Positions 49,520 through 62,312 of a stretch of DNA of 64,000 nucleotides are shown here, in pieces (position 1 is the stretch's first letter; each line of letters begins with the position of its first letter). Origin of the DNA: Magicicada septendecula (lineage: Eukaryota; Arthropoda; Insecta; Hemiptera; Cicadidae); NCBI GenBank assembly GCA_034769895.1, contig CM068373.1:437515080-437579079 (forward strand). The letters run 5' to 3'. The notes beneath the pieces are model-generated. The model saw nothing but the letters and a program-made list of their open reading frames with translations, ran no database searches and was not told the origin of the DNA. A program made the translations under genes and the position numbers.

Positions 49520-50548
49520 CTACATTATATTAGTACTATCAATATAATACTTATTTAATTTTTTATATCTTTCCACAATATCTTTTGAATTGATATGATT
49601 ATTCCATATTATTCTCTCATGTACCTGGTCACGCTCGAGTATAGTCCTGTCGCCTTTAGTATATTCTGTTAAAATCAGGTAAGTTATATTATCATCTTTA
49701 ACATCATCTACTGCTATCTCAATTTCACTATAAGGTAAGTACTCATTATTATTACTTCTCTCTCCGTCTAACCTTTCTACGAATTCTTCATAATTTCTCT
49801 TTACTTTAAATATCTCTATTTCTCTCTTTCTCTCTCTCTCTCTCTCAATATATTTCTCACCATAACACCAAGCTACACTCTCTCTCTCAAAATATGCAGG
49901 GGACACTAACTCATCATTACTGCACCACCTATGAAGTGCACAAAAAACCCAGGGAAATTTATTTGCAGACACATCGTCTTCCAAATACTCGCGTGAAGCC
50001 ATTTCTTCACCCCCTACTACAACATTAAGGGAAAATTTCCCCCCCTGCAATCCCCTTATGACTATACTTTCTTTACACTTTCTCTCTAACTCAACACACT
50101 CTAACATCTCATTATCACTCCCAATATTCTCATCATCATTTTCTAACACCATATTTCTATTTATATTGTCATAATTATCAACACCACTTACTTTATTATT
50201 CAAATTATCATTGCTACTCACCTTATTAATTAGCACCTTGTTTTTCGTCATATTGTCACTGCTACTTACCTTCTTATTCCTTATTTGACTTAATCTCTCA
50301 TCTAACCTTTTATTCACTTCGTCAAATTGTTTATCAAAATTATCATTTCGTTTTTTGATCTCATTTTTCATTTCATTGAATTTTACGTTAAAATTATTTG
50401 GGATTTCTCTAATTTCACTTTTCTGTTCGTTAAATTTTTCATCAAATTTAGCATTCTGTATATTAAAAAGTGTTTGCATCATTTTCACTATCTCGTTGTC
50501 GTCAGTCCTTTTAGTCGGGACTGGCGTTGAGTGAACACTCTCACTCAT
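49520..50548 (-). CDS. Gag-like coiled-coil protein, intact (copy 10)
   Basis: This is an uninterrupted 342-residue frame from the ATG at 50548. The open frame extends 33 codons upstream but with a TTG, so I use the first ATG. Residues about 21-90 are predicted coiled coil and hold three 18-residue repeats: FDEKFNEQKSEIREIPNN (35-52), FNVKFNEMKNEIKKRNDN (53-70) and FDKQFDEVNKRLDERLSQ (71-88). Residues 91-125 are Asn/Ser-rich with three NKVS-type repeats. Residues 235-243 (ERERERKRE) are encoded by the CT microsatellite. Cysteines at 151, 158, 203, 209 and 228 do not form a CCHC knuckle. It has no signal peptide or membrane segment. Its position downstream of an LTR/PBS-like block and its composition suggest a retroelement gag. 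No family motif proves it. Confidence 0.5.
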   Translation of the reverse strand: MSESVHSTPVPTKRTDDNEIVKMMQTLFNIQNAKFDEKFNEQKSEIREIPNNFNVKFNEMKNEIKKRNDNFDKQFDEVNKRLDERLSQIRNKKVSSSDNMTKNKVLINKVSSNDNLNNKVSGVDNYDNINRNMVLENDDENIGSDNEMLECVELERKCKESIVIRGLQGGKFSLNVVVGGEEMASREYLEDDVSANKFPWVFCALHRWCSNDELVSPAYFERESVAWCYGEKYIERERERKREIEIFKVKRNYEEFVERLDGERSNNNEYLPYSEIEIAVDDVKDDNITYLILTEYTKGDRTILERDQVHERIIWNNHINSKDIVERYKKLNKYYIDSTNIM

Positions 50549-50823
50549 GATTTGCGATTCAGTTACACTTGTCTGGCTATCATTTACACTGTCAGTGATG
50601 CTGCCATTTTTGAAAAAAAAAATTTTATTTGAATATATTTCTTTCAAAATTTTACTATATATAACATCAAAAAGATATTCTATTTACCCATACTACACAT
50701 AGCCTAATCATAACATAACCTTCTTACTTACGTACCTTATTTATAATTATTTACTTCAAATAACCATTCTGCTCCTCCCAGTAGGCTTGTATTTATATAA
50801 AGTCACTGTTCGGAATCGCCAAT

Positions 50824-51222
50824 TGTTAACAATCTTACAAAGTGTTATTTAATCATTTATCGGTTTGTACATAAACACTTGTTGACGTCTGTATAATTCC
50901 GACGCCATTATTAAGGTTTGGCAAATATATATAAAATAGTTACTTACCAGGGTTCTTTTCCAGCGAACAGGAAGGCAGAATAGGGTTATCTAGTAAATAA
51001 ATTAATTATTTATTTTCAAAAAATCTATTACCTTTTATTACCTTCATCACAATCATACATTGAATTCTCCCATTCAAACCCAAAGCCAACATTATCGGTT
51101 CATTCCTGAACCCTCACTCTAACATGATTATTACATTTTTTCTTTTATTAATAAACGTAAATATAACTGAAAATTAGATTATTTAATTAATTAACCCACA
51201 AACCAGCACCTCTATGTTAACA
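50824..51222 (-). repeat. Putative LTR, copy 11 (399 bp)
   Basis: TGTTAACA at both ends. Right-type. Confidence 0.45.
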
Positions 51223-54200
51223 TACTTTTTACCCGCTCATGCACACGCAAATACCCCATACCCATAGAGATCTCATTTTCTTTTAAATTGACATTATAAT
51301 GATAATATTTTGGTTTAACCCTTATTAAAGTTTTATTCAAACCACATTTTGTTGCTCCGCTGAATTTTGTCCACGTAGTCCCGTCTCCTTACGCAATTGG
51401 CTTCATCTCGGATTTTCTTCTTCCTTTTTTATATTCACCACTCTTATCGAAATTGTTAATTAAAACTCAACTTTCACTTCATTTCAATTAATACTGTATC
51501 TGTTATACTTTTACATATTTAGTTGTTGCAGGTGCCCGTAATTTATGTTTCGAAACTTATATTTGTGACCGGCCAGCCACGGAGTAATTTTATACTGGGC
51601 GGATTTTACTGTGTTGAGTTCTTTGTTTCTGCACACTGGGCAAGAAAGACGGCTTCGTACATGCTTTTCAAGCCGTTCACAGTGGCACACCCATGCGCAA
51701 ATACGCTCCCCTCGTTGCTAACTTTCACATTCCCAGACTCATTAATGACTTTTGTGCAACAACAACACCTATGTACGGCTTGGCTTGGAACCGCACTGAC
51801 TGCAATGTGTTAAAAAACTGCCCAGCGTTTATGGTTCAAGTGTTGTTCAGCTGGAGTGGCAATTACATTTTACAAGTATTTAAGAAAAAAAAAATAAATA
51901 AATCCCAATAGTTTGTCCCGTTACAAAACCCCCTCAATGAGAGGTTTTATGCCAAAGCATAAAAACTCTCATTGACACTCTCATACTTTCTAAAGGGACC
52001 AGTTGGAATATGTTACCACAACCCCCTGTATTGTTTATATAAAAAAAATGGTTAACTCACCCTTGGTCCAGTGGCTGTGACCGCACCTGAATGACCTTAC
52101 TGGACTTCTCTCTCGAGATCCCAACACCGCAAGGCCAGACAGACGTTTGACACTCCTGCTCTGACGCGCTAGCCAGCTCAGGACCGCCGCCACAGCATCA
52201 CCAGACACTGAAACATCAAATTAAAATATCAAATAGTGGCCTTGGATAATACCATATCCCTAACTGAGCTGTTTCCCCTTAGCTGTGCGCTGGTTTGCGT
52301 TAAGAAGCACTGGTTTTTCTTATTTCTTAACACATGCATATATGAACACTTAAACTTCCATGATACATTTATAAAATTCCTTTACATCATTCTCTTGTTA
52401 ACTCTTTTATAAAAATCAAAATTATTGCCCTGATTCCCATCAGAATTAAATAAACATTTCCCATTACAATATTACAAGTATCTCCCATTACTCAGATTTC
52501 ATCTAAAATATTTAAACACATTGTTAAAATTCTCTTAAACACATTATCAAAATTTAATCAAACACAATTCATCTATATCTCCCTTCTTCTATAATTCTTA
52601 AATATTTCCCATTTATATCTAAAATATTTCAAATTCATTTAACATTTTATAAAAATATTATTATTAACAGAAATTCTATTTATCCGGCGCTGTTAATAAT
52701 AATCATCCCCTTTGTTCTCCTCCACACACCCTATTCCCCCCCTCTGAACTGCTGCGTTCAGTTGCCTCCACAAGGACTGAGGCGGAAGGAGTAAGCACTT
52801 TTTTCTTTTCTCTCACTCCCATCCTTGCTTCAGCGTTACAAAAACTTCAGGGTAAGTACCCCTACTTTTATATTATGATATGCCCCTAAGGTCTACCACC
52901 CCTACTGAGGTGAAATAGCCTATGCTCAAAATAATCTTAGATTCCCTTATTAAACACCATTAAATTTCTAGGTTTGACCAATTTCAAAGGCAACCAACTG
53001 TGGTCAGTTTACAATTTCTGCCCACAACTGATTGTCATCCAAAACCACGATCTGGGTTGGTAAGGCCGAGATCGCCCGAAATGTAGGGAATCTCATTTAA
53101 AACATGTTATACATACATACAATTCATGTTTAAATTCCCCCACTAATACATAATAATAAACTCATAATTAACATTGTGATTATTACATTAAAACAAACAA
53201 CTCACATTTAACTTTGATCAACATTTACACACCCTACATCTTTAAATTTGCATATAAAATTATAAATATTACATTTTAATTTCAATTGAACTTTTATTAA
53301 TTAGCCATCAATTATTTATCATTTACTACCATTTAAGTCTTCACAATTTCAAATTTATTAATAATATTCATATTACATTATTATTATTTCATTTCTTATT
53401 ACCTTTCTACTTAACCCTTCACATTTTTATCATTGATTAGTCTGGGTGACTCCTGTATTCGCTATGCTTTCAATTGAATAGACATTTATAATCTTACTCC
53501 CTTTCTTCCTACTAACAACCACTATTAACAACCAGATTTACATATTATGACACCAATCTCTCCATTCTAACCCCCTTCACTAATTCCACTTACCTCAATT
53601 TATTCTCCTCTTTGTACTAGGATGCGTGTACCCGAACTCTACCAACTCATTCCCTTATCGGTTCCTGACCCTTTCAGGTAACTCGTAACCCTCTTTAAAT
53701 CTATTCCTCCCGCTATGACACCTGTCGCTTATGACTCCCTACACCACTACCCTTACTACAAAATATCACCATCAACAAATATATTTACCATTTACTTTAC
53801 TCAGCTTCTCTACATATAACCACTAACACCACTGTGTCCCTAAAATATCTAATACTCTCTTTGTGTTTTACTGGTATTTCAAAATTCTTATTTCTCTAAC
53901 TCCCATTAACTTTAATTGACTAACTCAAATGCCTTTATTTTAATAATTATCACTCAATCTCTATCCCTTTTTAAACACTTTACATTACTGTGATAATTGA
54001 CAATTGCATTAGAAAATTCATCCCTCACCTACTAATAACAATACATCTCAATATCCAAATATATTACATGCTTAATCATGTATTATTCATTAGAATCTAA
54101 ATCTCATAAAATCATTTAACTTCATTATCAAACTTTCTTTTGTACAACGTTAATTAAGTAATTAATTTTCAATTATTTAATTCAATCCCTTTTAAAATCT

Positions 54201-54571
54201 CACAATTACTTTCATCACGTATTTAGTCTGTAAAATTTTATAATTAATATTAATTTATACTAATTAATTGAAAATTTAATTTAATTGATAATTAATATTA
54301 TCAATTTCTACTACATATACACATTGTTTACTTAACACATAGTACACCATAATGTAATACACAAATACATTTAACATAATGACATCAACACATAAAAGAA
54401 TATACAGTCCAACTTATTATTTGTTATCATTAACCACAAATCGTTTCATAAGACAATCCATTTCAAAACCACACTATTCACATAATTAAATGTTCATACA
54501 CAATAAAACAATTACCCTCCATCGTCGAATAACAGTCTAATCTTAGGTCTATACAAGTCATTTATTATTGA

Positions 54572-55600
54572 CTACATTATATTAGTACTATCAATATAAT
54601 ACTTATTTAATTTTTTATATCTTTCCACAATATCTTTTGAATTGATATGATTATTCCATATTATTCTCTCATGTACCTGGTCACGCTCGAGTATAGTCCT
54701 GTCGCCTTTAGTATATTCTGTTAAAATCAGGTAAGTTATATTATCATCTTTAACATCATCTACTGCTATCTCAATTTCACTATAAGGTAAGTACTCATTA
54801 TTATTACTTCTCTCTCCGTCTAACCTTTCTACGAATTCTTCATAATTTCTCTTTACTTTAAATATCTCTATTTCTCTCTTTCTCTCTCTCTCTCTCTCAA
54901 TATATTTCTCACCATAACACCAAGCTACACTCTCTCTCTCAAAATATGCAGGGGACACTAACTCATCATTACTGCACCACCTATGAAGTGCACAAAAAAC
55001 CCAGGGAAATTTATTTGCAGACACATCGTCTTCCAAATACTCGCGTGAAGCCATTTCTTCACCCCCTACTACAACATTAAGGGAAAATTTCCCCCCCTGC
55101 AATCCCCTTATGACTATACTTTCTTTACACTTTCTCTCTAACTCAACACACTCTAACATCTCATTATCACTCCCAATATTCTCATCATCATTTTCTAACA
55201 CCATATTTCTATTTATATTGTCATAATTATCAACACCACTTACTTTATTATTCAAATTATCATTGCTACTCACCTTATTAATTAGCACCTTGTTATTCGT
55301 CATATTGTCACTGCTACTTACCTTCTTATTCCTTATTTGACTTAATCTCTCATCTAACCTTTTATTCACTTCGTCAAATTGTTTATCAAAATTATCATTT
55401 CGTTTTTTGATCTCATTTTTCATTTCATTGAATTTTACGTTAAAATTATTTGGGATTTCTCTAATTTCACTTTTCTGTTCGTTAAATTTTTCATCAAATT
55501 TAGCATTCTGTATATTAAAAAGTGTTTGCATCATTTTCACTATCTCGTTGTCGTCATTCCTTTTAGTCGGGACTGGCGTTGAGTGAACACTCTGACTCAT
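54572..55600 (-). CDS. Gag-like coiled-coil protein, intact (copy 11)
   Basis: 342 residues, (CT)8, no stop. It differs from copies 10 and 12 at three residues: MSQS for MSES, KRND for KRTD, and NMTNN for NMTKN. All lie outside the three coiled-coil repeats. Confidence 0.5.
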   Translation of the reverse strand: MSQSVHSTPVPTKRNDDNEIVKMMQTLFNIQNAKFDEKFNEQKSEIREIPNNFNVKFNEMKNEIKKRNDNFDKQFDEVNKRLDERLSQIRNKKVSSSDNMTNNKVLINKVSSNDNLNNKVSGVDNYDNINRNMVLENDDENIGSDNEMLECVELERKCKESIVIRGLQGGKFSLNVVVGGEEMASREYLEDDVSANKFPWVFCALHRWCSNDELVSPAYFERESVAWCYGEKYIERERERKREIEIFKVKRNYEEFVERLDGERSNNNEYLPYSEIEIAVDDVKDDNITYLILTEYTKGDRTILERDQVHERIIWNNHINSKDIVERYKKLNKYYIDSTNIM

Positions 55601-55875
55601 GATTTGCGATTCAGTTACACTTGTCTGGCTATCATTTACACTGTCAGTGATGCTGCCATTTTTGAAAAAAAAAATTTTATTTGAATATATTTCTTTCAAA
55701 ATTTTACTATATATAACATCAAAAAGATATTATATTTACCCATACTACACATAGCCTAATCATAACATAACCTTCTTACTTACGTACCTTATTTATAATT
55801 ATTTACTTCAAATAACCATTCTGCTCCTCCCAGTAGGCTTGTATTTATATAAAGTCACTGTTCGGAATCGCCAAT

Positions 55876-56274
55876 TGTTAACAATCTTACAAAGTGTTAT
55901 TTAATCATTTATCGGTTTGTACATAAACACTTGTTGACGTCTGTATAATTCCGACGCCATTATTAAGGTTTGCCAAATATATATAAAATAGTTACTTACC
56001 AGGGTTCTTTTCCAGCGAACAGGAAGGCAGAATAGGGTTATCTAGTAAATAAATTAATTATTTATTTTCAAAAAATCTATTACCTTTTATTACCTTCATC
56101 ACAATCATACATTGAATTCTCCCATTCAAACCCAAAGCCAACATTATCGGTTCATTCCTGAACCCTCACTCTAACATGATTATTACATTTTTTCTTTTAT
56201 TAATAAACGTAAATATAACTGAAAATTAGATTATTTAATTAATTAACCCACAAACCAGCACCTCTATGTTAACA
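55876..56274 (-). repeat. Putative LTR, copy 12 (399 bp)
   Basis: TGTTAACA at both ends. Right-type. Confidence 0.45.
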
Positions 56275-59200
56275 TACTTTTTACCCGCTCATGCACACGC
56301 AAATACCCCATACCCATAGAGATCTCATTTTCTTTTAAATTGACATTATAATGATAATATTTTGGTTTAACCCTTATTAAAGTTTTATTCAAACCACATT
56401 TTGTTGCTCCGCTGAATTTTGTCCACGTAGTCCCGTCTCCTTACGCAATTGGCTTCATCTCGGATTTTCTTCTTCCTTTTTTATATTCACCACTCTTATC
56501 GAAATTGTTAATTAAAACTCAACTTTCACTTCATTTCAATTAATACTGTATCTGTTATACTTTTACATATTTAGTTGTTGCAGGTGCCCGTAATTTATGT
56601 TTCGAAACTTATATTTGTGACCGGCCAGCCACGGAGTAATTTTATACTGGGCGGATTTTACTGTGTTGAGTTCTTTGTTTCTGCACACTGGGCAAGAAAG
56701 ACGGCTTCGTACATGCTTTTCAAGCCGTTCACAGTGGCACACCCATGCGCAAATACGCTCCCCTCGTTGCTAACTTTCACATTCCCAGACTCATTAATGA
56801 CTTTTGTGCAACAACAACACCTATGTACGGCTTGGCTTGGAACCGCACTGACTGCAATGTGTTAAAAAACTGCCCAGCGTTTATGGTTCAAGTGTTGTTC
56901 AGCTGGAGTGGCAATTACATTTTACAAGTATTTAAGAAAAAAAAAATAAATAAACCCCAATAGTTTGTCCCGTTACAAAACACCCTCAATGAGAGGTTTT
57001 ATGCCAAAGCATAAAAACTCTCATTGACACTCTCATACTTTCTAAAGGGACCAGTTGGAATATGTTACCACAACCCCCTGTATTGTTTATATAAAAAAAA
57101 TGGTTAACTCACCCTTGGTCCAGTGGCTGTGACCGCACCTGAATGACCTTACTGGACTTCTCTCTCGAGATCCCAACACCGCAAGGCCAGACAGACGTTT
57201 GACACTCCTGCTCTGACGCGCTAGCCAGCTCAGGACCGCCGCCACAGCATCACCAGACACTGAAACATCAAATTAAAATATCAAATAGTGGCCTTGGATA
57301 ATACCATATCCCTAACTGAGCTGTTTCCCCTTAGCTGTGCGCTGGTTTGCGTTAAGAAGCACTGGTTTTTCTTATTTCTTAACACATGCATATATGAACA
57401 CTTAAACTTCCATGATACATTTATAAAATTCCTTTACATCATTCTCTTGTTAACTCTTTTATAAAAATCAAAATTATTGCCCTGATTCCCATCAGAATTA
57501 AATAAACATTTCCCATTACAATATTACAAGTATCTCCCATTACTCAGATTTCATCTAAAATATTTAAACACATTGTTAAAATTCTCTTAAACACATTATC
57601 AAAATTTAATCAAACACAATTCATCTATATCTCCCTTCTTCTATAATTCTTAAATATTTCCCATTTATATCTAAAATATTTCAAATTCATTTAACATTTT
57701 ATAAAAATATTATTATTAACAGAAATTCTATTTATCCGGCGCTGTTAATAATAATCATCCCCTTTGTTCTCCTCCACACACCCTATTCCCCCCCTCTGAA
57801 CTGCTGCGTTCAGTTGCCTCCACAAGGACTGAGGCGGAAGGAGTAAGCACTTTTTTCTTTTCTCTCACTCCCATCCTTGCTTCAGCGTTACAAAAACTTC
57901 AGGGTAAGTACCCCTACTTTTATCTTATGATATGCCCCTAAGGTCTACCACCCCTACTGAGGTGAAATAGCCTATGCTCAAAATAATCTTAGATTCCCTT
58001 ATTAAACACCATTAAATTTCTAGGTTTGACCAATTTCAAAGGCAACCAACTGTGGTCAGTTTACAATTTCTGCCCACAACTGATTGTCATCCAAAACCAC
58101 GATCTGGGTTGGTAAGGCCGAGATCGCCCGAAATGTAGGGAATCTCATTTAAAACATGTTATACATACATACAATTCATGTTTAAATTCCCCCACTAATA
58201 CATAATAATAAACTCATAATTAACATTGTGATTATTACATTAAAACAAACAACTCACATTTAACTTTGATCAACATTTACACACCCTACATCTTTAAATT
58301 TGCATATAAAATTATAAACATTACATTTTAATTTCAATTGAACTTTTATTAATTAGCCATCAATTATTTATCATTTACTACCATTTAAGTCTTCACAATT
58401 TCAAATTTATTAATAATATTCATATTACATTATTATTATTTCATTTCTTATTACCTTTCTACTTAACCCTTCACATTTTTATCATTGATTAGTCTGGGTG
58501 ACTCCTGTATTCGCTATGCTTTCAATTGAATAGACATTTATAATCTTACTCCCTTTCTTCCTACTAACAACCACTATTAACAACCAGATTTACATATTAT
58601 GACACTAATCTCTCCATTCTAACCCCCTTCACTAATTCCACTTACCTCAATTTATTCTCCTCTTTGTACTAGGATGCGTGTACCCGAACTCTACCAACTC
58701 ATTCCCTTATCGGTTCCTGACCCTTTCAGGTAACTCGTAACCCTCTTTAAATCTATTCCTCCCGCTATGACACCTGTCGCTTATGACTCCCTACACCACT
58801 ACCCTTACTACAAAATATCACCATCAACAAATATATTTACCATTTACTTTACTCAGCTTCTCTACATATAACCACTAACACCACTGTGTCCCTAAAATAT
58901 CTAATACTCTCTTTGTGTTTTACTGGTATTTCAAAATTCTTATTTCTCTAACTCCCATTAACTTTAATTGACTAACTCAAATGCCTTTATTTTAATAATT
59001 ATCACTCAATCTCTATCCCTTTTTAAACACTTTACATTACTGTGATAATTGACAATTGCATTAGAAAATTCATCCCTCACCTACTAATAACAATACATCT
59101 CAATATCCAAATATATTACATGCTTAATCATGTATTATTCATTAGAATCTAAATCTCATAAAATCATTTAACTTCATTATCAAACTTTCTTTTGTACAAC

Positions 59201-59623
59201 GTTAATTAAGTAATTAATTTTCAATTATTTAATTCAATCCCTTTTAAAATCTCACAATTACTTTCATCACGTATTTAGTCTGTAAAATTTTATAATTAAT
59301 ATTAATTTATACTAATTAATTGAAAATTTAATTTAATTGATAATTAATATTATCAATTTCTACTACATATACACATTGTTTACTTAACACATAGTACACC
59401 ATAATGTAATACACAAATACATTTAACATAATGACATCAACACATAAAAGAATATACAGTCCAACTTATTATTTGTTATCATTAACCACAAATCGTTTCA
59501 TAAGACAATCCATTTCAAAACCACACTATTCACATAATTAAATGTTCATACACAATAAAACAATTACCCTCCATCGTCGAATAACAGTCTAATCTTAGGT
59601 CTATACAAGTCATTTATTATTGA

Positions 59624-60652
59624 CTACATTATATTAGTACTATCAATATAATACTTATTTAATTTTTTATATCTTTCCACAATATCTTTTGAATTGATAT
59701 GATTATTCCATATTATTCTCTCATGTACCTGGTCACGCTCGAGTATAGTCCTGTCGCCTTTAGTATATTCTGTTAAAATCAGGTAAGTTATATTATCATC
59801 TTTAACATCATCTACTGCTATCTCAATTTCACTATAAGGTAAGTACTCATTATTATTACTTCTCTCTCCGTCTAACCTTTCTACGAATTCTTCATAATTT
59901 CTCTTTACTTTAAATATCTCTATTTCTCTCTTTCTCTCTCTCTCTCTCTCAATATATTTCTCACCATAACACCAAGCTACACTCTCTCTCTCAAAATATG
60001 CAGGGGACACTAACTCATCATTACTGCACCACCTATGAAGTGCACAAAAAACCCAGGGAAATTTATTTGCAGACACATCGTCTTCCAAATACTCGCGTGA
60101 AGCCATTTCTTCACCCCCTACTACAACATTAAGGGAAAATTTCCCCCCCTGCAATCCCCTTATGACTATACTTTCTTTACACTTTCTCTCTAACTCAACA
60201 CACTCTAACATCTCATTATCACTCCCAATATTCTCATCATCATTTTCTAACACCATATTTCTATTTATATTGTCATAATTATCAACACCACTTACTTTAT
60301 TATTCAAATTATCATTGCTACTCACCTTATTAATTAGCACCTTGTTTTTCGTCATATTGTCACTGCTACTTACCTTCTTATTCCTTATTTGACTTAATCT
60401 CTCATCTAACCTTTTATTCACTTCGTCAAATTGTTTATCAAAATTATCATTTCGTTTTTTGATCTCATTTTTCATTTCATTGAATTTTACGTTAAAATTA
60501 TTTGGGATTTCTCTAATTTCACTTTTCTGTTCGTTAAATTTTTCATCAAATTTAGCATTCTGTATATTAAAAAGTGTTTGCATCATTTTCACTATCTCGT
60601 TGTCGTCAGTCCTTTTAGTCGGGACTGGCGTTGAGTGAACACTCTCACTCAT
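59624..60652 (-). CDS. Gag-like coiled-coil protein, intact (copy 12)
   Basis: 342 residues, (CT)8, and the same protein as copy 10. It is the last gag-like gene in the window. The next unit has lost it by deletion. Confidence 0.5.
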   Translation of the reverse strand: MSESVHSTPVPTKRTDDNEIVKMMQTLFNIQNAKFDEKFNEQKSEIREIPNNFNVKFNEMKNEIKKRNDNFDKQFDEVNKRLDERLSQIRNKKVSSSDNMTKNKVLINKVSSNDNLNNKVSGVDNYDNINRNMVLENDDENIGSDNEMLECVELERKCKESIVIRGLQGGKFSLNVVVGGEEMASREYLEDDVSANKFPWVFCALHRWCSNDELVSPAYFERESVAWCYGEKYIERERERKREIEIFKVKRNYEEFVERLDGERSNNNEYLPYSEIEIAVDDVKDDNITYLILTEYTKGDRTILERDQVHERIIWNNHINSKDIVERYKKLNKYYIDSTNIM

Positions 60653-60927
60653 GATTTGCGATTCAGTTACACTTGTCTGGCTATCATTTACACTGTCAGT
60701 GATGCTGCCATTTTTGAAAAAAAAAATTTTATTTGAATATATTTCTTTCAAAATTTTACTATATATAACATCAAAAAGATATTCTATTTACCCATACTAC
60801 ACATAGCCTAATCATAACATAAACTTCTTACTTACGTACCTTATTTATAATTATTTACTTCAAATAACCATTCTGCTCCTCCCAGTAGGCTTGTATTTAT
60901 ATAAAGTCACTGTTCGGAATCGCCAAT

Positions 60928-61326
60928 TGTTAACAATCTTACAAAGTGTTATTTAATCATTTATCGGTTTGTACATAAACACTTGTTGACGTCTGTATAA
61001 TTCCGACGCCATTATTAAGGTTTGCCAAATATATATAAAATAGTTACTTACCAGGGTTCTTTTCCAGTGAACAGGAAGGCAGAATAGGGTTATCTAGTAA
61101 ATAAATTAATTATTTATTTTCAAAAAATCTATTACCTTTTATTACCTTCATCACAATCATACATTGAATTCTCCCATTCAAACCCAAAGCCAACATTATC
61201 GGTTCATTCCTGAACCCTCACTCTAACATGATTATTACATTTTTTCTTTTATTAATAAACGTAAATATAACTGAAAATTAGATTATTTAATTAATTAACC
61301 CACAAACCAGCACCTCTATGTTAACA
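60928..61326 (-). repeat. Putative LTR, copy 13 (399 bp)
   Basis: TGTTAACA at both ends. Private TTCCAGTGAACAGG near 61066 and CCTATAGAG just outside the block near 61366. Confidence 0.45.
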
Positions 61327-62165
61327 TACTTTTTACCCGCTCATGCACACGCAAATACCCCATACCTATAGAGATCTCATTTTCTTTTAAATTGACATTA
61401 TAATGATAATATTTTGGTTTAACCCTTATTAAAGTTTTATTCAAACCACATTTTGTTGCTCCGCTGAATTTTGTCCACGTAGTCCCGTCTCCTTACGTAA
61501 TTGGCTTCATCTCGGATTTTCTTCTTCCTTTTTTATATTCACCACTCTTATCGAAATTGTTAATTAAAACTCAACTTTCACTTCATTTCAATTAATACTG
61601 TATCTGTTATACTTTTACATATTTAGTTGTTGCAGGTGCCCGTAATTTATGTTTCGAAACTTATATTTGTGACCGGCCAGCCACGGAGTAATTTTATACT
61701 GGGCGGATTTTACTGTGTTGAGTTCTTTGTTTCTGCACACTGGGCAAGAAAGACGGCTTCGTACATGCTTTTCAAGCCGTTCACAGTGGCACACCCATGC
61801 GCAAATACGCTCCCCTCGTTGCTAACTTTCACATTCCCAGACTCATTAATGACTTTTGTGCAACAACAACACCTATGTACGGCTTGGCTTGGAACCGCAC
61901 TGACTGCAATGTGTTAAAAAACTGCCCAGCGTTTATGGTTCAAGTGTTGTTCAGCTGGAGTGGCAATTACATTTTACAAGTATTTAAGAAGAAATAAATA
62001 AATAAACCCCAATAGTTTGTCCCGTTACAAAACCCCCTCAATGAGAGGTTTTATGCCAAAGCATAAAAACTCTCATTGACACTCTCATACTTTCTAAAGG
62101 GATCAGTTGGAATATGTTACCACAACCCCCTGTATTGTTTATATAAAAAAAAATGGTTAACTCAC

Positions 62166-62312
62166 CCTTGGTCCAGTGGCTACGACCGCACCTGAATGAC
62201 CTTACTGGACTTCTCTCTCGAGATCCCAACACCGCAAGGCCAGACAGACGTTTGACACTCCTGCTCTGACGCGCTAGCCAGCTCAGGACCGCCGCCACAG
62301 CATCACCAGACA
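62166..62312 (-). other. 147-bp exon-like segment with full GTGAGT donor (right-type copy)
   Basis: Same segment as at 6652-6798, but the donor reads CAAGG|GTGAGT, a full consensus 5' splice site. Right-type units 8 to 13 all have it. The length is exactly 49 codons, so inclusion or skipping would keep a frame. Confidence 0.4.

Larger units (their letters stand above)
45766..50823 (-). repeat. Array unit R10 (5058 bp)
   Basis: Longest unit. A private 5-bp insertion (ACAAAAAGCTCTC for ACACTCTC, about 46918) lies immediately after the conserved hairpin and shortens the open frame that ends there. It is otherwise close to R11 and R12. Confidence 0.95.
50824..55875 (-). repeat. Array unit R11 (5052 bp)
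   Basis: Right-type, nearly identical to R12, which suggests recent exchange between them. Private GGCAAATAT for GCCAAATAT near 50920 in the LTR. Confidence 0.95.
55876..60927 (-). repeat. Array unit R12 (5052 bp)
   Basis: Right-type. Private CACCCTCAAT (for CCCCCTCAAT) just before the hairpin at 56986, and GACACTAATC near 58604. Confidence 0.95.
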
